NCBI RefSeq assembly: GCF_001552595.1
Contig: NZ_BCRM01000024.1
Location: 57,678 to 121,677, forward strand
Reading direction: 5' to 3'
DNA: 64,000 nucleotides
Source: Rhodococcus erythropolis NBRC 15567
GTDB taxonomy: Bacteria > Actinomycetota > Actinomycetes > Mycobacteriales > Mycobacteriaceae
Shown: positions 47,622 to 56,982 of the stretch, in pieces
How positions within the stretch are numbered: position 1 is the stretch's first letter
Layout: every line of letters begins with the position of its first letter
The notes under the pieces: model-generated
The model's database searches: none
Seen by the model: the letters and a program-made list of their open reading frames with translations, nothing else
Told to the model about the DNA's origin: nothing
Position numbers and translations under genes: made by a program

Positions 47622-48299
47622 ATGGCAATCGACTACACCCGACGTTCCGGCGAGTCCACTCCGTCGCAAGCACCGGTCAGCCTGAGCAAGATCACGCTCA
47701 CCAAATCGGCACCGACGGTCAACCTCGCGAAGGCGGGTGAACGACAAGGCAATATGCGGGTGAACCTCAACTGGTCGCAGGGAGCACCACCGAAGAAGAC
47801 CGGTTTCCTCGCCAAACTCGCCGGCGCAGGTTCTGGCGCGGTCGACCTGGACCTCGGATGCCTCTACGAACTTGCCGACGGGTCCAAGGGAGTAGTTCAG
47901 GCCTTGGGCAACAGTTTCGGTTCACTGACTTCTCCGCCCTACATCTCCCTCGACGGCGATGACCGCAGTGGCGCGAACACCGGCGGCGAGAACATGCACG
48001 TCAATCTTGGTGACCCAAGCGCTTTCCGGCGAATCCTGATCTTCGCGATGATTTACGACGGCGCCCCCAACTGGGCGGCCGTGGACGGCGTCGTCACCCT
48101 GTATCCCACCAACGGCCCCGAGGTGGAAGTGCGGCTCGATTCGGCCAGCAACCAGGAGCGGTTGTGCGCAATCGCTCTCATCCAGAGTTCAGGTCAGGGC
48201 GTGACGGTGACCCGCGAAGTTCAGTACATCAACGGCAGTCAGTCAGATCTCGATCGGGCCTACAACTGGGGAATGAAATGGGCGGCTGGACGAAAGTAG
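47622..48299 (+). CDS. TerD family calcium-binding stress protein
   Basis: 225-residue protein of the TerD/TerZ family. Motifs are SLSKI(T/S)LTKSAPTVNLAK at the N-terminus, VDLDLGCLYELADGSKGVVQALG, and the calcium-site segment YISLDGDDRSGANTGGENMHVNL, then the FRRILIFAMIYDGAPNW half. Family members bind Ca2+ and are linked to tellurite resistance and phage or stress responses. It occurs alone, without terA/B/C/E/F. Flanking genes are small or unrecognised. Confidence 0.9.
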   Translation: MAIDYTRRSGESTPSQAPVSLSKITLTKSAPTVNLAKAGERQGNMRVNLNWSQGAPPKKTGFLAKLAGAGSGAVDLDLGCLYELADGSKGVVQALGNSFGSLTSPPYISLDGDDRSGANTGGENMHVNLGDPSAFRRILIFAMIYDGAPNWAAVDGVVTLYPTNGPEVEVRLDSASNQERLCAIALIQSSGQGVTVTREVQYINGSQSDLDRAYNWGMKWAAGRK

Positions 48300-48372
48300 G
48301 TGTCGCGGGCGGGGTGTCCCCCATCCGAATGACAATGTCCGAATCGTCCACAATGTCGCAAGTTACTGGATA

Positions 48373-48504
48373 GTGTCGAGAAGTGGGGTCGGACATGAGG
48401 GGTCACGCTCGACACCGATAGTGGGTCGGTGACGCTATGTGCTTGGCGACACCGACGTTCGACCGGAAAGGCCCTCGATTTCCCCCGAGATCGAGGGTCT
48501 TTTC
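48373..48504 (+). ncRNA. Possible small RNA ending at an intrinsic terminator
   Basis: A strong terminator (stem 48470-48479 with 48490-48499, then TTTT) lies 170 bp past terD. Upstream, GTGTCGAG (48373-48380) can pair with CTCGACAC (48408-48415), and a -10-like GATAGT precedes it near 48369. A ~130-nt RNA is possible. Equally, the terminator may just serve terD. Confidence 0.3.
48470..48504 (+). terminator. Intrinsic terminator downstream of terD
   Basis: 10-bp stem with one wobble (48470-48479/48490-48499) followed by TTTTCG, reading on the plus strand. It lies 170 bp after terD and before the next small gene. Confidence 0.85.
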
Positions 48505-48589
48505 GTATCTTGCGTCACTGTTCGGACCCCTTTTATTAGTTGATCGTTAAACTAGGCGTTCGTCCAACATGTACCGATGGAGAACGTGA

Positions 48590-48784
48590 ATGTCCACGAA
48601 TTCAGATCGACGCCCGCGCCTGCCCGTGAGAATCGCCTACCTCACCGCGGGAGTTCTCTTTGTCGCCGCCATGCTCCTGCTGGCAAGCGTCGTCAACCCT
48701 GACCGGGACCGCGATTTCTCCATGAACCACGTCCCCGCGGGGACGTCGGCGACTTCGGTCGTCGCCACCACTGACCTCGGCTAA
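48590..48784 (+). CDS. Small single-pass membrane protein
   Basis: 64-residue ORF with basic N-terminus (STNSDRRPRLPVR), one hydrophobic helix (about residues 14-36, RIAYLTAGVLFVAAMLLLASVV) and a short polar C-terminus. GGAGAACGTGA precedes the ATG. No family recognised. It may be an exported or membrane peptide typical of small-gene-rich accessory regions. Support is only signal/TM character and RBS. Confidence 0.5.
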   Translation: MSTNSDRRPRLPVRIAYLTAGVLFVAAMLLLASVVNPDRDRDFSMNHVPAGTSATSVVATTDLG

Positions 48785-48925
48785 CGAAGGTACTGGTACG
48801 TAAGTGGCGCGCGTCACGAAGTGTGGGTACCTTCAACGCCAATGGTTCGCCGTAGGTCGGTATTGAGAGGGACGGCCAACCACTGCCCTGCCTGGTTGCC
48901 CCACCCAAGCAGGCAGGGCACCCCT

Positions 48926-49234
48926 TCAACTCCATCGACTTTTCTGCGGATCCACGCCGACACACTCTGGCGTCCGGACAGTTTCACCGCAGCGCCTGCA
49001 GTAATGGGTCCGATGCCCGCCATTCTCGGTCGAGGCACACCCGCAAACCTCCCAGCCGACGAGGCACGTATTGGCCGTCAGCGGGTGTCCGTTCGGGCAG
49101 CGGTCCGGGGATCGCTCGGTTAGCCGCATCTCCACATTTTCGCACACACGTTCGATACCTTGGTACTGCACACTGCAAATTCGATTGCACCGGCCGCTTC
49201 CGGTCAGCCCGAGCGCAACCATCCCTTCTGTCAC
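48926..49234 (-). CDS. Cysteine-rich zinc-ribbon-like small protein
   Basis: 102-residue ORF whose C-terminal part is rich in Cys/His: RCPNGHPL...CLVGWEVCGCAS...GGHRTHYCRRCGETV.TPEC. The spacing CPxxH/C-x-C/H-YC-xx-CG is typical of treble-clef or zinc-ribbon folds. The N-terminal 35 residues (with CNRIC) are less certain; ATG codons at 49222 and 49129 are alternative starts (67 residues for the latter). Function unknown. It is divergent from the exported glycine-rich protein. Confidence 0.45.
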   Translation of the reverse strand: MTEGMVALGLTGSGRCNRICSVQYQGIERVCENVEMRLTERSPDRCPNGHPLTANTCLVGWEVCGCASTENGGHRTHYCRRCGETVRTPECVGVDPQKSRWS

Positions 49235-49332
49235 TTCGGTCTGCTTTAATACGAAGGCTTTGTCGGGGGTTTACCAATGTCCGAAGTTGTCGAGTTTCTG
49301 CGAGCACACGCAGGCGAACACGGGGTTGAACT

Positions 49333-50019
49333 ATGGGTTTCTTCAAGAAGGCGGCTGTGACTGCTCTAGCGGTCGCTGCAGTCGGAGCATCAACAGGGAT
49401 CGCATCAGCTGATCCGTCAACCGACGTGAACTACGAAGCGAAGATCGTCGACAAGTCGATCGTCACCACTATCGACGCCGGGCTGTTCAAGGTATCCGGC
49501 GACGGCCACTCCGTCGTCTTGCAGGACAGCAAGGGAGCCGACCTTGTTTCGCTGCCTCTCGCATACAACCTCGGGGATCTGCAGTTCCCCTTCGATCGCA
49601 CGATCAGTGAAGACGGTAAGACCCTCACACTGACACCGATCACCGATTCGGCGAAGGCAACACCTCGACCCGAGAGTGCGCCTGCGGCAAAGGAATGGAC
49701 GCCGGTAGCCTCGCCCGAGGAGAATGATCGGGCGATTGCGCACTTCCAGAGTCAACTCGGTCTCGGCACTCAGGTCGGCAGCCTGCTCGGCACCATCGTC
49801 GGCGCCGGAATCGGTTGCGCTGTCGGCGCTCCGCTGGGCTTGACCATCGTCGGACTCCCCGTCGCTGCGGCACTGTGCCTGGGTGGCCTCGCAACAGGAG
49901 CCGGAATCGGCGGTGTCGCCGGAACCATCCTCGGTGGCGGCGGCGCGGCTGTCGTAGCCGGCATCGATCTCGTCAACACACTGAATGCGCCTGCCGGAAC
50001 GACCGTCTGGGCCCAGTAG
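49333..50019 (+). CDS. Exported glycine-rich protein (DUF8020-like)
   Basis: 228-residue secreted protein with a classical signal peptide (MGFFKKAAVTALAVAAVGASTGIASA, cleavage after ~26). A beta-rich domain follows (VDKSIVTTIDAGLFKVSGDGHSVVLQDSKGADLVSLPLAYNLGDLQFPF). The C-terminal half is glycine/alanine-rich and amphipathic (GAGIGCAVGAPLGLTIVGLPVAAALCLGGLATGAGIGG). Similar proteins occur in Rhodococcus and Nocardia as conserved hypotheticals (family name from memory). It could insert in or coat the mycolate envelope. Followed by a terminator at 50050. Confidence 0.75.
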   Translation: MGFFKKAAVTALAVAAVGASTGIASADPSTDVNYEAKIVDKSIVTTIDAGLFKVSGDGHSVVLQDSKGADLVSLPLAYNLGDLQFPFDRTISEDGKTLTLTPITDSAKATPRPESAPAAKEWTPVASPEENDRAIAHFQSQLGLGTQVGSLLGTIVGAGIGCAVGAPLGLTIVGLPVAAALCLGGLATGAGIGGVAGTILGGGGAAVVAGIDLVNTLNAPAGTTVWAQ

Positions 50020-50049
50020 CCACTTGGTGAGCAGTCGTTGCTCCACGAA

Positions 50050-50083
50050 AACCCCGCCCGTCCGTATGAGGACGAGCGGGGTT
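50050..50083. terminator. Terminator after the exported glycine-rich protein
   Basis: 14-bp stem with one wobble (50050-50063 with 50070-50083), loop GTATGA, followed by CTTCG, 30 bp beyond the gene's stop codon. Confidence 0.85.
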
Positions 50084-50116
50084 CTTCGATATCGCACCGA
50101 ATGTTGGACTACGCGG

Positions 50117-50190
50117 TGCCCCCAGTCGGACTCGAACCGACACTTGACGGATTTTAAGTCCGTTGCCTCTGCCAATTGGGCTATGGGGGC
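50117..50190 (-). tRNA. tRNA with UAA anticodon (Leu), short variable loop
   Basis: Minus-strand cloverleaf of 74 nt: 7-bp acceptor stem (GCCCCCA with TGGGGGC), D arm GCCC...GGC, anticodon stem ACGGA/TCCGT with loop CTTAAAA (anticodon TAA), and T arm GTCGG-TTCGAGT-CCGAC. A73 discriminator is present; CCA is not fully encoded. The variable region is only five bases (CAAGT), so this is a class I-shaped molecule although bacterial tRNA-Leu is normally class II. It lies between the accessory stretch and the eno/ppx operon. Confidence 0.9.
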
Positions 50191-50193
50191 CTT

Positions 50194-50219
50194 GACGCAC
50201 CCGACTGGTCGGGTGCGTC
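50194..50219 (-). terminator. Hairpin downstream of the ppx operon
   Basis: Perfect 11-bp stem (50194-50204 with 50209-50219), loop CTGG, directly after the ppx stop (50225) and before the tRNA. It has no T-run, so rho-independent termination is weak. Confidence 0.6.
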
Positions 50220-50224
50220 GGGAA

Positions 50225-51190
50225 TCAGACTATCGGGTGGGTCTGAGCTATCGACATCGCGATGCCGTCGAGGATGTCGTGTTCGCTGACAACCAGTTCG
50301 GTGATCCCGGCTCTGGCTTCGAATGTCTGAGCCAGCACCGTGGTGATGATCGCTCCGCCGCCGATGACGTCCACCCGCCCCGGATGCATCGGTCCGAAGG
50401 CGGCGCGATCAACCCGAGGCATGGCGGTAAGTCGCTCGCACACGTCGAAAAGTTGCTTGAACGGAATCCTCGACAGGTGCACCTTCTCGGCGTCGTACTC
50501 CGGGAGTTCCTGAGCAATCGCGGCCAGCGTCGTCATGGTTCCAGCGACACCCACCCAGGTGTGCGCCTTCTCGACGGGCACGGCCTCGAATGCCTCGGCC
50601 AATTTCGCGGTCGCAAAAGCCGTCGCCTCGGAAACCTGCTCTGCCGTAGGCGGATCCGACGGTAGGCATCGCTCAGTGACGCGCACACAGCCGATGTCGG
50701 TGGAGTACGCAGCCTGGACGCCCGACGCGTCGCCGAGGACAACTTCGGTGGACCCGCCGCCGAGATCGACTACCACGAAGGGGCCCTCGGAGGGATCAAG
50801 TTCTCCCACAGCACCACCGAACGAGAGTCGCGCCTCTTCGTCGCCGGTGATCACCTCCGCTCCGGATCCGGGAATCACCGCACCGAGCACGTCCCGCGTC
50901 ATCGTGAAGAAGTCTTCCCGATTCGCAGCGTCGCGAGTAGCCGACGTCGCGACCATTCGAACGGCGGTTGCTCCGGCATCGGCGATCATCGACGCGTACT
51001 CGACCAGCGCGACCCGGGTGCGCTCGATGGCCTCGGGCGCGAATGTCCCTGTCGCATCAACACCTTGACCCAGTCGCACGACGCGCATCTCGCGCCGGAC
51101 ATCCACCAGACGACCGTCGGCGCCGACGTCGGCGATCAGCAGTCGAATGGAGTTGGTACCGCAATCGACTGCGGCAACACGGCGAGTCAC
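50225..51190 (-). CDS. ppx: Exopolyphosphatase, Ppx/GppA family
   Basis: 321-residue actin-fold phosphatase that removes terminal phosphate from polyphosphate or converts pppGpp to ppGpp. Phosphate-binding loops are DCGTNSIRLLIAD and VVDLGGGSTEVVLG. It lacks the C-terminal domains of enterobacterial Ppx, as is usual in actinobacteria. The GTG start overlaps the DUF501 stop (GTGA). It is the last gene of the eno operon (Rv1026-like). Confidence 0.93.
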   Translation of the reverse strand: MTRRVAAVDCGTNSIRLLIADVGADGRLVDVRREMRVVRLGQGVDATGTFAPEAIERTRVALVEYASMIADAGATAVRMVATSATRDAANREDFFTMTRDVLGAVIPGSGAEVITGDEEARLSFGGAVGELDPSEGPFVVVDLGGGSTEVVLGDASGVQAAYSTDIGCVRVTERCLPSDPPTAEQVSEATAFATAKLAEAFEAVPVEKAHTWVGVAGTMTTLAAIAQELPEYDAEKVHLSRIPFKQLFDVCERLTAMPRVDRAAFGPMHPGRVDVIGGGAIITTVLAQTFEARAGITELVVSEHDILDGIAMSIAQTHPIV

Positions 51191-51732
51191 CGGTCGGCGG
51201 TGTCGGCGTCGTCGATGCCAGGCCAGTCCGCGGGAATTGCAGTTCCGCGGAGCTTTCCGTGGCCGGCCAAGGCAACGGACTCGTCACCGAGCGGATTGAC
51301 GCCGGGGCCCTTGGCAAGCGAATGCGCCATCAGCACGTGCAAGCACTTGACGCGATCCGGCATCCCGCCACCGGCAAAGTCGGTTCCGAGAGATTCGATC
51401 GCGTCCCGCTCGGCAAGGTACGACTCGTATGCCCGTCGGTAGGCCGCGGCAAGTTCCGGATCCTGGGTCAGGCGTTCGGTCATTTCACGCATGACGCCGG
51501 CGGATTCCTGACGGCTCGCTTCGGCCGTCAGTCGCGGGTCGGTGAGGTAGTACAACGTCGGGAACGGTGTCCCGTCCGGAAGTTTGGGGGCAGTCTTGAC
51601 GACGCCGGGCTGACCGTCCGGGCTGCGGTACGCGATCTCGATCACTCCGCGTGGCTCACGGCCCAATTGAGCGGCAACGGCGTCGAGATCCGCTTGTGAA
51701 ACCTGTGGGGAATTTTCGGACGTGTTGCTCAC
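51187..51732 (-). CDS. DUF501 domain protein
   Basis: 181-residue protein of the DUF501 family, conserved in actinobacteria between divIC and ppx. Motifs are QLGREPRGVIEIAYRSPDGQPGVVKTAPKLPDGTPFPTLYYLTDPRL and DRVKCLHVLMAHSLAKGPGVNP. The CLHVLxAHsLaxGxG segment is the strongest family signature. Function unknown; membership in the division/polyphosphate operon is the only clue. GTG 51732 overlaps the divIC stop. Confidence 0.9.
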   Translation of the reverse strand: MSNTSENSPQVSQADLDAVAAQLGREPRGVIEIAYRSPDGQPGVVKTAPKLPDGTPFPTLYYLTDPRLTAEASRQESAGVMREMTERLTQDPELAAAYRRAYESYLAERDAIESLGTDFAGGGMPDRVKCLHVLMAHSLAKGPGVNPLGDESVALAGHGKLRGTAIPADWPGIDDADTADR

Positions 51733-52460
51733 CCGGTGGGTACTCCTTGTTCTTCTGGCTCTATCGGCGCCAACGGCATCGGGGCCGGTGTCGTCGTCTC
51801 GGGAACCACTGGCGGTTCCGAAATCGTTTGCCACAGATCGCGATACCACGGACCTGTCAGCGGTGTTTCCTTTTCCTGCTTCTTCTCGGGTTCCTTGTAG
51901 TCGCCGGGAAGCTGAACCTGAAACGGGGTCTCGCCCGGTTTGACGTACCGAAGGCGTTCTCGTGCAAGAGCTTCGATGTACGCAGGGTCGTCGAAGCGCG
52001 CGTTCTGGCCTTGCAGCTTTCGCAGTTCTTCCTCGAGCACCTGACGTTCGGCCGCCACCTGCGCGGCATCCGAACGCTGGCTGATGTACGTACGCAGCGG
52101 CACTGCCAGTGTCAGCGCCAGCATGAGCACAACCATCGCGAGCACAACGGCCCGACTGGTGGACAAGCCGAAAATGGTGTTGTCCGACTTCGGAAGCCGA
52201 GACCAGAACTTGTTGGTTCCGCTCTTCCCCCGGGCCGACTTCGACCCACGCGCCGACGCTTTCTCGGCGGAGACCCCCGGTTGCGCGGGGTCTGTCGCAG
52301 CGGAATCAACTGCTGCCGGATCGACCGAAGATGCCGGTTCCGACGCGCGTGGGCGTCGAGCGCTGTCACGACGCGCACGCGACGGTGTGTCCCCACGACG
52401 GGAACCACGACCCCCCGGACTTCCGCCGGGGGATCGTGGCTTACCGCGCTGTGCAGACAC
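51729..52460 (-). CDS. Septum formation initiator, FtsB/DivIC family
   Basis: 243-residue division protein. A long, basic Ser/Arg-rich cytoplasmic N-terminus (~95 residues) leads to one transmembrane helix (about 103-122) and a coiled coil (AAERQVLEEELRKLQGQNARFDD), then a Pro-rich tail. It probably bridges FtsL and FtsQ in the divisome. The unstructured N-terminus is longer than in proteobacterial FtsB. GTG start at 52460. It follows eno by 20 bp and overlaps DUF501 by 4 bp. Confidence 0.92.
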   Translation of the reverse strand: MSAQRGKPRSPGGSPGGRGSRRGDTPSRARRDSARRPRASEPASSVDPAAVDSAATDPAQPGVSAEKASARGSKSARGKSGTNKFWSRLPKSDNTIFGLSTSRAVVLAMVVLMLALTLAVPLRTYISQRSDAAQVAAERQVLEEELRKLQGQNARFDDPAYIEALARERLRYVKPGETPFQVQLPGDYKEPEKKQEKETPLTGPWYRDLWQTISEPPVVPETTTPAPMPLAPIEPEEQGVPTG

Positions 52461-52480
52461 TACTGAATCTTAGATTTCCG

Positions 52481-54794
<2,314 letters not shown>

Positions 54795-54864
54795 TGGTAA
54801 AGAACAGCAAAAGTACAGGTCAGGGCGTGGTTCACCACCGATTGTGGAGTATCTTCTTCTGAGT

Positions 54865-54883
54865 TAAGGCTGGCCTAGCCTCA
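54865..54883. promoter_or_regulatory. IdeR/DtxR-type iron box upstream of efeU
   Basis: TAAGGCTGGCCTAGCCTCA aligns by hand to TWAGGTWAGSCTWACCTWA at 15 of 19 positions, with paired AGGCT/AGCCT half-sites. It sits 46 bp upstream of the efeU start and probably over the promoter, so iron-loaded IdeR would repress efeUOB. Confidence 0.7.
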
Positions 54884-54928
54884 TAAGTTCGTCAGAAGCT
54901 GTCGCACTCACTCAGTCAGGAGTCGCCC

Positions 54929-55837
54929 GTGCCCGTGTCGGTACTCGCTGCCGCGAGCACACCATCAGTTGCCACCCAGTTATTCGGCAGTGGCCTGATC
55001 GGTCTGCGCGAAGGCCTCGAAGCGGGCATCGTGGTGATGATTCTCGCTGCCTACCTCGTGAAAGCTCAGCGCAGGGATGCACTCAAATGGGTGTGGCTCG
55101 GCGTCGCGATCGCCGTCGCAATGGTGGCGATCATCTTTTTCGCGATCCACTACGGAACGTCGACGGTCGACGGCCTGACCGCAGAGATCATCGCGGGCGT
55201 TGCCTCCCTGGTCGCCGTCGTCATCGTCACGATCATGGTCCTGTGGATGCGCACGGCTGCGAAGAACATTTCCGGCGATCTGAAAGCGGGGATGGAGAAG
55301 GCGTTGATCGCCGGCCCCGTCGCCATCTTGTCGCTGTCGTTCTTCGCGGTCGGTCGTGAAGGCGTCGAGACAGCGTTGCTCATGGTCGGTTACGCCGAGA
55401 ACACCGCAGGCAGCTCCTGGCCGTTGGTCGGACTGCTCCTCGGAATTCTCCTGGCCGCCGTCTTGACCGTCGCCATGTACTTCGGCGCCCTCCGGCTCAA
55501 CCTGACGACGTTCTTCCGGTACACGGCGATCTTCCTCATCGTCGTAGCCGCCGGAATCCTCTCGTACGGTGTTCGCGCTCTACAGACCGGAAATGTGCTT
55601 CCGGGCGGTTCGAATCTCGCGTTCAACCTGACGCCCGGCTACGACCCGTCGACCTGGTACGGCACCGTCCTCGCCGGAATCTTCAACTTCCGCCCGGATC
55701 CGACGGTCCTGCAAGCCGTCGCGTGGGTCGTCTACCTCGTAGTCGTCCTAGCGCTCTTCCTGCGTCCCCTTCCGTCGAAGCCAACCGAGCCGACGGCCCC
55801 GCCGGCGCACGACACACACGTTCCCGAAAAATCCTGA
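54929..55837 (+). CDS. efeU: Ferrous iron permease EfeU (FTR1 family)
   Basis: 302-residue inner-membrane permease with about seven helices and two REGLE-type motifs (LREGLEAGIV at residues ~28-37 and GREGVETALL at ~140), which bind iron in Ftr1/EfeU. It moves Fe3+ produced by oxidation of Fe2+. GTG 54929 has CAGGAG upstream. First gene of efeUOB; the iron box at 54865 lies in front. Confidence 0.96.
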   Translation: MPVSVLAAASTPSVATQLFGSGLIGLREGLEAGIVVMILAAYLVKAQRRDALKWVWLGVAIAVAMVAIIFFAIHYGTSTVDGLTAEIIAGVASLVAVVIVTIMVLWMRTAAKNISGDLKAGMEKALIAGPVAILSLSFFAVGREGVETALLMVGYAENTAGSSWPLVGLLLGILLAAVLTVAMYFGALRLNLTTFFRYTAIFLIVVAAGILSYGVRALQTGNVLPGGSNLAFNLTPGYDPSTWYGTVLAGIFNFRPDPTVLQAVAWVVYLVVVLALFLRPLPSKPTEPTAPPAHDTHVPEKS

Positions 55838-55851
55838 GAGGCATTGCCGAC

Positions 55852-56982
55852 ATGCGTAAATCCACCCTCGTACTGGCCACGGCTGCGGTACTTCCCTTCT
55901 CCCTCGCCGCGTGCACCGAGAAGACGACGGCGAGCGACGGCGACATCGTCGTCACGGCCACCGACGATTCGTGTGACGTCAGTGCCACCACCGGGACCAC
56001 TGGCAGTTCGACGTTCCAGGTGACGAACAACGGCTCGAAGGTCACCGAGTTCTACGTCTTCGCCGAGGGTGATCGAGCGATGGGCGAAGTCGAGAACATC
56101 GGCCCCGGCCTTACCCGGCAGCTGATCGTCTCTCTCCCCGAGGCTGCGACCTATCAACTCGCGTGCAAGCCGGGCATGGTCGGAACCGGCATCCGCCAGG
56201 ACTTCGTCGTCACGGGCGATTCGCAGGCGGCCACCGACGAGAGCGGACAACTCGCCGAAGCTGCCGACGGCTACCGGCGGTACATCCGCAGCCAGATCGT
56301 CGCGCTGCAGGACACCGCAGCTCAGTTCGTCGCCGCCGTCCAGTCCGGCAACGTCGACCAGGCGAAGGCACTGTTCCCGATCGCACGTACCTACTACGAG
56401 CGCATCGAGCCCGAAGCCGAGAGCTTCGGCGAACTCGATCCCAAGCTTGACCTGCGCGAAGCGGACCTGGAGCCCGGTCAGGTCTGGACGGGATTCCACC
56501 GCCTCGAGAAGGATTTGTGGGTTACCGGACTTCAGCCGGATACCAACGCAGTCGCCGATCAACTGCTCGAAGACATTCAGTATCTTGCCGATCAGGTGAA
56601 CGCCGAGGACTACACGATCGATCCAACCAAGATCGCCGGCGACGCCCAAGGACTGCTCGACGAGATCTCGACCTCCAAGATCACCGGAGAAGAAGACATC
56701 TTCTCGCACACCGACCTGTGGGACTTCCAGGCCAACGTCGACGGCTCACAAGCGGCGATCGCGGCACTGAACCCGATTCTGCAGGAACGTAATCCCGAGC
56801 TCGCCCAGCGCATCGCGGACCGCTTCGCCGACCTCGACGCCGCTCTGGCGCAGTTCCGCGTCGGCGACGGATTCGTGTACTACGACACCGTCACCGAAGC
56901 GCAGCGTCAAGAACTCTCGCGTAAAATCGATGCTCTGTCCGCCGAGGTCAGCCAGGTCCAGGAAGTAGTCGCGGGACAGTAG
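55852..56982 (+). CDS. efeO: Iron uptake lipoprotein EfeO
   Basis: 376-residue periplasm-equivalent lipoprotein with lipobox LAAC near residue 20. An N-terminal cupredoxin-like domain has TDDSCDV...TTGSSTFQVTNNGSKVTEFYV and the Cys of YQLACKPGMVG. A C-terminal M75/imelysin-like helical domain has the HxxxE metal motif in FHRLEKDLW. It binds iron and works with EfeU and EfeB. It begins 14 bp after efeU. Confidence 0.95.
   Translation: MRKSTLVLATAAVLPFSLAACTEKTTASDGDIVVTATDDSCDVSATTGTTGSSTFQVTNNGSKVTEFYVFAEGDRAMGEVENIGPGLTRQLIVSLPEAATYQLACKPGMVGTGIRQDFVVTGDSQAATDESGQLAEAADGYRRYIRSQIVALQDTAAQFVAAVQSGNVDQAKALFPIARTYYERIEPEAESFGELDPKLDLREADLEPGQVWTGFHRLEKDLWVTGLQPDTNAVADQLLEDIQYLADQVNAEDYTIDPTKIAGDAQGLLDEISTSKITGEEDIFSHTDLWDFQANVDGSQAAIAALNPILQERNPELAQRIADRFADLDAALAQFRVGDGFVYYDTVTEAQRQELSRKIDALSAEVSQVQEVVAGQ

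Noticed and set aside
48814..49038. 74-codon minus-strand ORF beside the cysteine-rich protein
   Set aside because: It overlaps the better cysteine-rich frame and shows no recognisable feature.
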